From positions 1-44,594 of the forward strand of contig JALEZN010000044.1 of NCBI GenBank assembly GCA_022772585.1: a DNA stretch of 44,594 bases, in the 5' to 3' direction. A model generated the notes under the pieces. The model made no database searches. It was not told where the DNA came from and saw nothing but the letters and a program-made list of their open reading frames with translations. Numbering within the stretch: position 1 is the stretch's first letter; the number at the start of each line of letters is the position of its first letter. Source of the DNA: Clostridiales bacterium (GTDB lineage Bacteria > Bacillota > Clostridia > Oscillospirales > Oscillospiraceae). Positions 32,207 to 40,978 of this stretch are shown one piece after another. The position numbers and the translations under genes were made by a program.

Positions 32207-32335
32207 TTGCTGTACCTCCAATAAAATTCTTTGTATCTCCACGCTGGTCTCAGCGCGATACACAGGACGCTCAGCTGTCCTGCAGTGCAGGACAGCCAGG
32301 AGCCCCATGGGGCTCCTGAAGCTGAAGTATAGTTG

Positions 32336-32364
32336 ATTATATCATGTGACGGCAATACTGTAAA
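32336..32364 (-). promoter_or_regulatory. Promoter of oppA
   Basis: On the minus strand TTTACA (32359-32364) and a perfect TATAAT (32336-32341) are 17 bp apart. The leader before oppA is about 125 nt. The 260-bp gap to oppF shows no clear terminator, so read-through from oppBCDF is possible. Confidence 0.8.
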
Positions 32365-32465
32365 GTAATTGTTTCAAAATTGTTAACTGAAATCAGAGAA
32401 CAATTTATTGGAAAAACCGGAATATTGCCCGCCTTTTTCTTTCTTTTTTGCACTGCTGTGCTAAA

Positions 32466-33534
32466 TCATCCGAGCTTGTCCACCAGATGGCAGGCCACCC
32501 AGTGGCCGGTCTCCACCTCGCGGAACTCGGGTGCGCACCGGCTGCACTGCTCCGTGGCATACGGACAGCGGGTGTGGAACCGGCAGCCGGAGGGCGGATT
32601 CATGGGCGAAGGGATATCGCCCTGGAGCACGATGCGCTTCCGGCCGCGGCTGATCTCAGGGTCAGGCACGGGCACGGCGGAGAGCAGGGTCTGGGTGTAG
32701 GGGTGGAGGGGGTGACGGTTGAGCTCATAGCTCTCGGCCAGCTCCACCAGGCTGCCCAGATACATGACGCCGATGCGGTTGGAAATGTGGCGCACCACGC
32801 TCAGGTCATGGGCGATGAACAGGTACGTCAGGCCCATATCGCTCTGCATGTCCTCCAGCATGTTGACCACCTGGGACTGGATGGACACGTCCAGGGCGGA
32901 GATGGGCTCGTCGCACACGATGAACTCGGGCTTGACCGCCAGGGCGCGGGCAATGCCCACGCGCTGCTGCTGGCCGCCGGAGAACTCGTGGGGATAGCGG
33001 TTGGCGTGCTCGGTGTTGAGTCCCACCATGCTCAGCAGTTCCTTGATGCGCTCGGTGCGCTCGGCCTTGCTGGAGTAAAGCTTGTGGATGTCCAGCGCCT
33101 CGCCGATGATCTCGCCCACCGTCATGCGGGGGTCCAGGCTGGCGGAGGGATCCTGGAAAATGATCTGCATCTTCCGGCGGTAGGGCAGCATGTTCACCGC
33201 CTGGGGCTTGGGCACGCTGACATGGACCATCTCCTCCTTCTCCACGGTGGAGCCGTCCTTCTCCTTGACCTCAACGGTCTTGCGCTGCCAGGGGTCCTCC
33301 CCCTCGAAGATGGTCTCGCCGCCGTAGATAATCTTACCGGAGGTGGGCTCATGGAGCCGGAGGATGGTGCGGCCCAGAGTGGTCTTGCCGCAGCCGGACT
33401 CGCCCACCAGGCCCAGGGTCTCGCCTTTTTCGATATAGAGGGACACGTTCTCCACGGCCTGGACGCCGGGTCCCTTGGTCCCCTTGACGCGGAAGTACTT
33501 CTTCAGATTCTGTACTTCCAGCAGGATCTCCTTC

Positions 33535-33542
<8 letters not shown>
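32466..33542 (-). CDS. oppF: Oligopeptide ABC transporter ATP-binding protein OppF
   Basis: A 358-residue ATPase with Walker [10 protein letters not shown] (47-55), signature FSGGQQQR near 186 and Walker B with [14 protein letters not shown] near 205. The C-terminal OppD/F domain ends with the Cys-containing [15 protein letters not shown]. Between Walker A and the Q-loop there is an extra charged stretch of about 35 residues (about 75-115, including [16 protein letters not shown]) not usual in OppF. It pairs with OppD. The start overlaps the oppD stop by 8 bp. Confidence 0.93.
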
Positions 33543-34593
<1,051 letters not shown>

Positions 34594-34612
34594 GATATTG
34601 TCTCCTCCTTTC

Positions 34613-35947
34613 TTACTTTTTCAGGCGGGGATCCAGCGCGTCGCGCAGGCCGTCGCCAAACAGGTTGAAGGACAAGATCATTACGCTGAGGATGATGGCG
34701 GGGAAGAACAGGCGGTACGGATAGGTATACAGGCCGCCCAGCGCGTCGGAGGCCATGGAGCCAAGGCTGGCCAGGGGGGCGGAGACGCCCACGCCCAGGA
34801 AGGACAGGAAGGACTCCAGGAAGATGGCCGAGGGGATCTGCAGGCAGGTGGTGACCACGATCTGGCCCATACAGTTGGGCAGCAGGTGGCGCTTGATGAT
34901 CCGTCCGCCGGAAGCGCCCAGGGCCCGGGCGGCGGTGACATACTCCTGCTCCTTGAGCTGGATGATCTGGCCGCGGATGATGCGGCTCATGGTGACCCAG
35001 TACAGAAGGCCGAAGGCGATGAACATGCCGATCAGGTTGGAGCCCAGCAGGTTGACCAGTTCGGCCAGCACATTGCCCCGGTTCTCGTTGACAAAGCCCT
35101 TGAGGGTCTCGTTCATGACCATGGAGATGAGCAGGATGACCAGCACCTCGGGGATGGAATAGATGACCTCCACGATACGCTGCATCACCGCGTCCACCTT
35201 GCCGCCGCAGTAGCCGGAGATGGAGCCGTACACGGCGCCGATGATGAGCACCAGCAGCGCCGCGAACACGCCCACGATCATGGACACCCGGGTGCCCACC
35301 ATGGTGCGCACCATCAGGTCACGGCCGTTGCGGTCGGTGCCGAAAAGATGGGGGCAGACCTTCTCGCCGTTGGCCATGCGCTCCAGCTCCTTGTTGGAGT
35401 AGCCGCCCAGCTTGGCCTTGATGCCCAGCTTCCTGATCATATAGGCGTTAAGCTCGTCACCGGAGAGGACGTTGCCCTCCTCGTCGGTGATCTGGCCGGA
35501 GGCCTTGGCCTTGGCGCGGATCTTGGCCTCTTCAATGGGGGTGAGCTTCTTGCCGGCCTTTTCGGCCTCGGCCCGGGCCTGCTCCACCGCCTCATCCGGA
35601 TCCAGGGCCTGGGTGGCCTCGGCCAGGCGGGCCTGATCCTCCAGCGAATAGTGCCAGGGATGCAGGTTCTCGGCGCCGGCGTTGAACTCGTCATAGCTGT
35701 AGGGCACGATGACGGGACCCACGAAGGCGAACAGGAAAATAAGGATCAGCACCGCGGCGGCCACCATGGCCACCGTGTTTTTGCGCAGGCGGCGCCAGGC
35801 GTCGGCCCAGTAGGAGATGCTCTTGCGCTCGGCAATGAAGTTGGCCTTTTCCTCCTTATCGGCGGGGGCAAAGTCAGCGTCGCCCAGTCCCATGATATAT
35901 TCGTCGTTGATCTGGAGCGAGCCCATATGCTTGTACTTGTCTGCCAT
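34613..35947 (-). CDS. oppC: Oligopeptide ABC transporter permease OppC with an enlarged first outer loop
   Basis: A 444-residue permease, against about 300 for typical OppC. A cytoplasmic N-terminus with WADAWRRLRKN leads to membrane segment 1 (about 59-82). Then comes an unusual hydrophilic insert at about 98-195, rich in Ala, Glu and Lys (HYSLEDQARLAEATQALDPD, TPIEEAKIRAKAKASG), before the standard HLFGTDRNGRDLMVRTMVG. Five further membrane segments and the EAA loop (ARALGASGGRIIKRHLLPN, near 350) follow. The insert lies on the outside and could touch OppA or the wall. The reading frame is intact and the base composition does not change. Confidence 0.93.
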   Translation of the reverse strand: MADKYKHMGSLQINDEYIMGLGDADFAPADKEEKANFIAERKSISYWADAWRRLRKNTVAMVAAAVLILIFLFAFVGPVIVPYSYDEFNAGAENLHPWHYSLEDQARLAEATQALDPDEAVEQARAEAEKAGKKLTPIEEAKIRAKAKASGQITDEEGNVLSGDELNAYMIRKLGIKAKLGGYSNKELERMANGEKVCPHLFGTDRNGRDLMVRTMVGTRVSMIVGVFAALLVLIIGAVYGSISGYCGGKVDAVMQRIVEVIYSIPEVLVILLISMVMNETLKGFVNENRGNVLAELVNLLGSNLIGMFIAFGLLYWVTMSRIIRGQIIQLKEQEYVTAARALGASGGRIIKRHLLPNCMGQIVVTTCLQIPSAIFLESFLSFLGVGVSAPLASLGSMASDALGGLYTYPYRLFFPAIILSVMILSFNLFGDGLRDALDPRLKK

Positions 35948-35952
35948 GATCC

Positions 35953-36888
35953 TTACTTGCCTCCCTTCGCCAGGTTGATGCGGGGATCCACCAGCTTATA
36001 CAGCAGGTCCACCACCAGGTTCATCAGCACGATGAAGGTGGCCAGGAAGATGGTGGTGCCCATGATCACCGGATAGTCCCGGTTGGGGATGGCCTGGACA
36101 AAGTAGCGGCCCAGGCCGGGGATGTTGAACACCTTCTCCACCACGAAGCCGCCGGACAGGGTGAAGGCCACCTGGGGGCCCAGATAAGTGATGACCGGGA
36201 TCAGGGCATTGCGCAGGGCGTGCTTGAAGATGATCTTATTGGTCTTGAGGCCCTTGGCCCGGGCAGTCTTGATGTACTCCTGGTTGATGGCGTCCAGCAT
36301 GGCCGCCCGGCTCTGCCGGGAGATATAGCACATGGGATAAAAGCCCAGGGAGAAGCAGGGCAGCACATAGCTCTGCCACGACCCGTCGAACATGGTGGGG
36401 AACACCTGGGCCAGGCCGCCGCACAGGGTAAAGAGCAGCAGCGTCGCCGTCACGAAGGAGGGCATGGAGATGCCCACCGTGCAGACGATGCGCAGGACGC
36501 TGTCCACCGGCTTGCCCCGGTTATAGGCCGCAATACACCCCAATGGGACGCCCACGGCCACCGCCCAGAGCAGGGCAATGATACCGATCTTGGCCGAGAC
36601 CGGGAACATCTCCTTGATGATATTGATGACGGGATAGTTCTTCTGCATCTTGATGGAGGTGCCCATATCCAGATGCAGAAGGTTCTTCAGGTATATGCCC
36701 AGCTGGATATGGAGGGGCTTGTCCAGTCCATGCTTGGCGTTGAGGGCCGCGATGACCTCCGGAGAGGGAGACTTGTCGCTGAGCCAGGGGTTGCCGGGGA
36801 TCGCATGCATCAGGAAAAAGGTGATGCACGCCACCAGAAGGATGGTCAGCAGCGCCATCAGGACGCGCTTTACCACATATTTCGCCAT
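35953..36888 (-). CDS. oppB: Oligopeptide ABC transporter permease OppB
   Basis: A 311-residue permease of normal length with six membrane segments. The N-terminal VVKRVLMALLTILLVACITF is membrane segment 1. The EAA loop TARAKGLKTNKIIFKHALRN is near 205. It pairs with OppC to form the peptide channel. First gene of oppBCDF; the OppC start lies 5 bp downstream of its stop. Confidence 0.94.
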   Translation of the reverse strand: MAKYVVKRVLMALLTILLVACITFFLMHAIPGNPWLSDKSPSPEVIAALNAKHGLDKPLHIQLGIYLKNLLHLDMGTSIKMQKNYPVINIIKEMFPVSAKIGIIALLWAVAVGVPLGCIAAYNRGKPVDSVLRIVCTVGISMPSFVTATLLLFTLCGGLAQVFPTMFDGSWQSYVLPCFSLGFYPMCYISRQSRAAMLDAINQEYIKTARAKGLKTNKIIFKHALRNALIPVITYLGPQVAFTLSGGFVVEKVFNIPGLGRYFVQAIPNRDYPVIMGTTIFLATFIVLMNLVVDLLYKLVDPRINLAKGGK

Positions 36889-37044
36889 GATCTCACTTCC
36901 TATGACTTTCTTTTTGGGCCATTCACATACTTACCCCCGGCAAATAAGGGACGACGCACCGCCCGGCGGCCGCGCCGGCGGCCTTTCGGACACCATAAAG
37001 CCGTATCGACCCCTGTCTACCGAGGGTATATTAATGGTTTGTAT

Positions 37045-37073
37045 ATTTTACCGTAAATAATGTCCGCAGTCAA
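37045..37073 (-). promoter_or_regulatory. Promoter of oppBCDF
   Basis: On the minus strand TTGACT (37068-37073) and TAAAAT (37045-37050) are 17 bp apart. The leader to oppB is about 150 nt and includes a GC-rich segment (GGCCGCCGGCGCGGCC region, 36962-36980) able to fold. No known riboswitch or T-box was recognised in it. Confidence 0.75.
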
Positions 37074-37118
37074 GAGACATTTTGTGGATTATTCGTTCTT
37101 TTTCGCGCTACTGTTTTA

Positions 37119-38066
37119 TTACATTAGCTCGCTAATATATTGCAATTCAGGTCCATTTTGAAGAATTGCGCTGTGTTTTTCAACCATTTCATCGGGATAA
37201 TAGGACTCTTTTGCCTTCCGCAGGCCGGGGACACCCATATCGTCTTCCCGATTCAGACAGCAAATTTCAGGGTACTTCTCCCGGACCCGCCGGGCAAACT
37301 CCCGGTTGATGAGGGGATAGGCCCCCCGCAGCTCATTGTAGGCTTTCTCAAAATGCACATCGTAAATCCTGGAATTCAGCCGGTCGCCCATGGTGAAGGC
37401 CACTACCTCGCCGTGGATGCGGACCAGTCCGCCCTCCAGTCCCAGCGCCTCAAAGTGCTCCATCGCCTCCCGCAGGGCTATGCCCTCATTGCCCAGGTCC
37501 GCTTCCTCCTGCCTGCCCTCCCGCTCCCGGCTGCGGCGGTACCACTCCCGGTCCATCTCCAGGCACTCGGGCAGCAGCGCGGGGGTCAGCTCCTCATAGC
37601 GCCAGTCCGGGAATTCCCGTTCCAGAGCGCTGATATGGTTTCGCTTATTGTGCATCTTCTTGCCCGGCAGGTCGGCCAGCCGGTGGATGTCGTAGAGATA
37701 ATCGTACCCGTCCCGGTCAGGCTGAAAGGCGAAGCGGCCCGGAAAGAGCCCCTCCAGCTCATCCATCTGCCGGGGCGTCAGGCACACCAGGCGCAATGTC
37801 TCCCCCCGTGCCCCGGCGTCCCGGGCCAGTTCCCGGATCACCGGCCGCACATCCCCGGCTCCGGCGGGATAGAGGCAGCTGCACCCCAGGGCGCCGCACA
37901 GATGGACCGCCAGGAAGCCCTCCACCCGGGCGATCCGGTAATGGAAGGCCTTCCGCCAGGTATACAGATTGGTGAAATTATATTCACATCCCTTATAATC
38001 CGCCTGTGCCAGCAGCTCGTCCACCCATGGCTTGTCCGCCAGCGTCGGTTCACGAAAATCGATCAT
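37119..38066 (-). CDS. DUF2156 (LPG synthetase C-terminal-like) acyltransferase-fold protein
   Basis: A 315-residue soluble protein of the DUF2156 family, a double GNAT fold like the catalytic half of MprF lysyl-phosphatidylglycerol synthases but without the membrane half. Diagnostic parts are CEYNFTNLYTWRKAFHYRIA (near 28-47), the YLYDIHRLADLPGKKMHNKR segment (near 122-141) and NREDDMGVPGLRKAKESYYP near the C-terminus. It may transfer an aminoacyl group from aminoacyl-tRNA, but the acceptor is unknown. I chose the ATG at 38066 with AAAGGAG upstream; an ATG between is out of frame. It is the gene after dpaB, behind a weak terminator. Confidence 0.85.
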   Translation of the reverse strand: MIDFREPTLADKPWVDELLAQADYKGCEYNFTNLYTWRKAFHYRIARVEGFLAVHLCGALGCSCLYPAGAGDVRPVIRELARDAGARGETLRLVCLTPRQMDELEGLFPGRFAFQPDRDGYDYLYDIHRLADLPGKKMHNKRNHISALEREFPDWRYEELTPALLPECLEMDREWYRRSREREGRQEEADLGNEGIALREAMEHFEALGLEGGLVRIHGEVVAFTMGDRLNSRIYDVHFEKAYNELRGAYPLINREFARRVREKYPEICCLNREDDMGVPGLRKAKESYYPDEMVEKHSAILQNGPELQYISELM

Positions 38067-38152
38067 CGGTCCATCGTTCTCCTTTGGGTCGCACTCTTTT
38101 CGCGATTTTCCCGGTGATATCCTACCACGCCCGTCTGAAAATAGCAAGTGGA

Positions 38153-38185
38153 AGGAGTCCCCACACTCACGGCGCGGGGACTCCT
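38153..38185 (-). terminator. Weak terminator after dpaB
   Basis: Stem GGAGTCCCC/GGGGACTCC (38154-38162 with 38176-38184), 13-base loop, followed on the minus strand by only TCC-TTCC-type sequence, so termination may be partial. Confidence 0.55.
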
Positions 38186-38192
38186 CTCCCTG

Positions 38193-38771
38193 TCAGCTCC
38201 CCAGCAGCACCGGCTGGAGCTGTTCCCCCCGGCGGGCCGCCTCGATGGCCGCCGGCACCCGGCTGAAATCGGCCATCAGCGAAGTAGGTTTGCGTTCCGG
38301 ATCGTCCTGCCGGAAGGGCACGAAGTAGACGTTTTTCTTTTCCAGCAGCGTCCCGATGTGCCTGGCGGAGGCCGCCAGACCGTCGTTGGTGGACAGCGCC
38401 ACCACCACCGGCCGCCCGTTGCGCAGATGGGCCTTAGCCGCCATGGTCACTGAGGAGTCGGTGATGCCCGAGGCCAGCTTGGCCAGTGTATTTCCGGTGC
38501 AGGGGCAGATCACCAGCACATCCAGCAGTTTCTGGGGGCCGATGGGCTCAGCCTTGACAATGGAATCGATGACCCTGCGGTCGCAGATGCGCTCCATCTC
38601 CCGCATAAAGTCATGGGCGTTGCCAAAGCGGGTATCGGTGGCGGCGCTCCGCTCCGAGACGATGGGGATCACGTGCTCATATCTTCGTGCCACCTCTTCC
38701 AGGGCCTCCATGGCCCGGCTGTAAGTACAAAAAGAGCCGCAGAAGGCAAAGCCGATATTACATGCTTCCAT
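38193..38771 (-). CDS. dpaB: Dipicolinate synthase subunit B
   Basis: A 192-residue flavoprotein of the DpaB/SpoVFB family. It matches through the whole length: IGFAFCGSFCTYSRAM at the start, DTRFGNAHDF, DSIVKAEPIGPQKLLDVLVI, the ICPCTGNTLAKLASGITDS flavin-site segment, and the RQDDPERKPTSL and GEQLQPVLL ends. DpaA and DpaB together oxidise dihydrodipicolinate (or its precursor) to dipicolinic acid in the mother cell late in sporulation. The dpaA stop codon (38774-38776) overlaps this start region, the expected dpaAB arrangement. The start is ATG 38771 with GGGAG seven bases upstream; a GTG at 38777 is an alternative. Its partner is truncated. Confidence 0.93.
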   Translation of the reverse strand: MEACNIGFAFCGSFCTYSRAMEALEEVARRYEHVIPIVSERSAATDTRFGNAHDFMREMERICDRRVIDSIVKAEPIGPQKLLDVLVICPCTGNTLAKLASGITDSSVTMAAKAHLRNGRPVVVALSTNDGLAASARHIGTLLEKKNVYFVPFRQDDPERKPTSLMADFSRVPAAIEAARRGEQLQPVLLGS

Positions 38772-38773
38772 AC

Positions 38774-38926
38774 TCACACTCCCAATTCATTGAGGATATT
38801 ATAGATGGCGGTGCGGATGGCACGGCCTGCGGTCACCGGCGCGGTCTTTCCCGGCAGGGAGAGGGCCCAGATGGCACGCACCCCCAGGCGGCGCGCCGCC
38901 TCAAAGTCCACCCCGGCGGATGTGGG
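38774..38926 (-). pseudogene. dpaA: 3' fragment of dpaA (last 50 codons only)
   Basis: Directly upstream of dpaB, in frame to a stop at 38774-38776, the minus strand encodes GVDFEAARRLGVRAIWALSL, then PGKTAPVTAGRAIRTAIYNI, then LNELGV. This is the DpaA/SpoVFA C-terminus (in Bacillus: GGTDFKYAEKQGIKALLAPG and so on). Going upstream, similarity ends near codon P-T-S (about 38926), where family members continue with L-A-S-x-P-G-G. The frame stays open to the recombinase stop at 39038 but is not DpaA-like (Arg/Lys-rich). About 240 N-terminal residues are missing from the window. It looks like the far side of a recombination junction. Confidence 0.85.
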
Positions 38927-39037
38927 GATCGGATACGGAGATCCTCTTTCCCTTTTCTTCGGGACCCCCCGCCGTTCAGCGTCCGGCTGAGCCCATGCTG
39001 CCCGCGGGACCGGGGGCGGCGCACAAAAAGCAGGCCG

Positions 39038-40567
39038 TCAGACAGTTTCCTGTCCGTCCGGCCTGCGAAAGCGGAACTCCAATTCGACGGTCTGATCGGC
39101 GTGGATGAGGACACGGGCCAGCAGGGAGGTTACAGCCGCCCGGTCCAGGGTGTCAAAGGTCAGGAACTGATGGATCTGCTCTGCAAAGTCCCTGTGTGTA
39201 CTCTCCTGCTCCATGTGCTGCCGTGCCTCTTCCAATACCCCCTCCCATCCGGCACGCTCCTCCCGGTTCCGTGCCAGCAGTGTCCGGAACTCCCCCTCCA
39301 GCAGTACCCCGGCTTCCCTGTCCTGATAGAGCTGCTCCAGGACTGCGTTCAGCCGTTCCAGCTTCTGCCGGGCAGCCCGCTGCCGCCGCTGCGCACCATC
39401 CGCGGCATCCTCATTTTGGAGCGCCTTTTGGATCTCCCTTTCATCCAACTGCCCGGCCAACGCCCTGAGTTCCCTTTGGATCGCTCCGATCACGGCATCC
39501 TCCCGGATGCGGTGGGCGGTACACAGGTGGAGCCGGCCTCCCTTCCGGTAGCCCTGGCAAACCATGCAGGTCCTCTTTTCGCTCTCCCTGACGTAGGTCA
39601 TCGGAGCGCCGCAGTCGGCGCAGAAGGCCAGCCCGGTCAGCAGGTGACCGCCCCGGCCGCTGTGCGTATAGCTCCGTACGGCCAGCATCTCCCGGACCCG
39701 GTCAAAGGTATCCTGGGAGACCAGCGGCTCGTGGGTATTGGGGATGATGATCCATGCTTCCTCGGGGAGCGTGATCCGCCGCGAGAGCTTGTAGTTGACC
39801 TTTTCCCGCCGGTTCTGGGTCAGGTGTCCCGCGTATGTGGGGTTGGTCAGGATGCGCCGCACCATGGTATCGCTCCATACGCCGGGAAAGCGGCTGCCTG
39901 TGATACCGCCGCCCTTACGCTGGGAAGGCGTGGGTACGCCCTGCTCGGTCAGCGCCTTTGCCACCCCCACGACGGAGCCGCCGGCCAGATACATCCGAAA
40001 GATCCGGCGGACCACCTCAGCCCCCTCCGGCTCCACAATCAGGTGCCCTTTCTCCTCCGGGTCCTTCCGGTAGCCCAGGGGCGGCGAGGCGCCGATGAAT
40101 TTCCCCTCCCGCTTCCGTGTCGTCAGGGCGGCGCGGACCTTTCTGGAGATATCCGCCGTGTAGAAATCATTGGCCGCCGTGAGAAAGGGGAAGAGAGCCC
40201 CGGCCGCGCCCGGTTCCGCGGTGTCAAACCCTTCAGCCACAGAGATATAGCGCACCTGGTGCTGCGGAAAATAGATCTGGTAATAATAGGCTGTCCCGAT
40301 CTGGTCACGGCCCAGCCGGGACAGGTCCTTGGTAATGACGGTATCGATCTTTCCTGCGGCAATGTCATCCAGCAGCCTGCGGAAGCCCGGGCGGTCGAAA
40401 TTGGTCCCGGAGTAGCCGTCGTCCGAATAGATCTCAGCTGCCTGCCAGCCGCGTCTGTGTACGTATTGCATCAGGCCGCTTCGTTGGTTTTCGATGCTCA
40501 TGGACTCACCTGCCCGCTCGTCATCCCTTGACAGGCGGAGGTAGAGGCCTATTTTCTGCCCGTCCAT
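39038..40567 (-). CDS. Large serine recombinase next to the dpaA fragment
   Basis: A 509-residue large serine recombinase. The resolvase domain (about 1-150) has the nucleophile Ser13 in GLYLRLSRDDE and the motifs SIENQRSGL, DDGYSGTNFDRPGF and TKDLSRLGRD. The recombinase domain (about 165-290) has GASPPLGYRKDP and ILTNPTYAGH. A zinc ribbon follows (LLTGLAFCADCGAPM, then CMVC, near 320-350), then a coiled coil (about 385-470) and a C-terminal helix. Such enzymes integrate or excise DNA at att sites; spore skin elements are cut out by the same class (SpoIVCA, CD1231). It is on the same strand as dpaA and its 3' end lies 111 bp from the dpaA junction. The start is ATG 40567; an upstream small frame overlaps it. 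Confidence 0.93.
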   Translation of the reverse strand: MDGQKIGLYLRLSRDDERAGESMSIENQRSGLMQYVHRRGWQAAEIYSDDGYSGTNFDRPGFRRLLDDIAAGKIDTVITKDLSRLGRDQIGTAYYYQIYFPQHQVRYISVAEGFDTAEPGAAGALFPFLTAANDFYTADISRKVRAALTTRKREGKFIGASPPLGYRKDPEEKGHLIVEPEGAEVVRRIFRMYLAGGSVVGVAKALTEQGVPTPSQRKGGGITGSRFPGVWSDTMVRRILTNPTYAGHLTQNRREKVNYKLSRRITLPEEAWIIIPNTHEPLVSQDTFDRVREMLAVRSYTHSGRGGHLLTGLAFCADCGAPMTYVRESEKRTCMVCQGYRKGGRLHLCTAHRIREDAVIGAIQRELRALAGQLDEREIQKALQNEDAADGAQRRQRAARQKLERLNAVLEQLYQDREAGVLLEGEFRTLLARNREERAGWEGVLEEARQHMEQESTHRDFAEQIHQFLTFDTLDRAAVTSLLARVLIHADQTVELEFRFRRPDGQETV

Positions 40568-40662
40568 TCTTTTTCGTCCTCTCTCTTCCGCCCGCGCAGC
40601 AGACGGATCAGCTGCTCCTGCAGCGTGGGCCCCTGGGCAGGGAAACCACAAATGACCTTCAT
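40549..40662 (-). CDS. Small protein upstream of and overlapping the recombinase gene
   Basis: A 37-codon frame (begins MKVICGFPAQGPTLQEQLIR, ends in a charged stretch) with an excellent ribosome site (GAAGGAGG, 9 bases upstream). It overlaps the recombinase start by 19 bp in another frame. The overlap suggests translational coupling, so it may be a short leader that controls recombinase translation or a real small protein. I do not recognise a family. Confidence 0.45.
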   Translation of the reverse strand: MKVICGFPAQGPTLQEQLIRLLRGRKREDEKEWTGRK

Positions 40663-40678
40663 AAAACAGAAACCTCCT

Positions 40679-40777
40679 TCACTGCCGCCTTGGCGTGCTT
40701 TTCAGGGTTATCATATGCGGCAGCACAAGGAGACCATTCCGCTTGTGTGCTGCGCTTAGGCGCACTGCTGTTTTCAT
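40679..40777 (-). CDS. Possible 32-codon small frame
   Basis: ATG at 40777 after GGGAGATCC, encoding a short basic peptide (MKTAVRLSAAHKRNG, and so on) that stops 16 bp before the next small frame. It may be part of the recombinase leader. Short length makes chance likely. Confidence 0.2.
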   Translation of the reverse strand: MKTAVRLSAAHKRNGLLVLPHMITLKSTPRRQ

Positions 40778-40884
40778 GGATCTCCCAAATTGTCCGGCCG
40801 TTCGGTCAGGGGACGGGAAGGATGGCCGCCGTGATATGGTCAAAATGAAGGCCGCTTCCTTCTTTGATTCTTGTTTGAAATAAA

Positions 40885-40913
40885 TTGCGCATGGTGTTAT
40901 GGTATGATATAAT
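40885..40913 (+). promoter_or_regulatory. Promoter of the GGDEF-EAL gene
   Basis: TTGCGC (40885-40890) and a perfect TATAAT (40908-40913) are 17 bp apart, in a strongly AT-rich stretch 66 bp before the start codon. The region 40680-40884 otherwise contains only the doubtful small frame and the leader of the recombinase. Confidence 0.7.
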
Positions 40914-40978
40914 TGTATTATAAATTAAAATTTTGTAACCTCTTGTCCGGTCATTTTTGAGAAAGAAGGGATTTTCCC

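Noticed and set aside
30464-32224. A 586-codon plus-strand frame opposite oppA
   Set aside because: Low-complexity Gly/Val/His translation, opposite a complete OppA lipoprotein gene.
40836-40925. A short minus-strand frame ending in FDHITAAILPVP as a possible dpaA 5' remnant
   Set aside because: The resemblance to the DpaA I-L-P-V segment is a few residues, the required N-terminal G-G-D nucleotide-binding part is absent, and the region is the promoter of the EAL gene.
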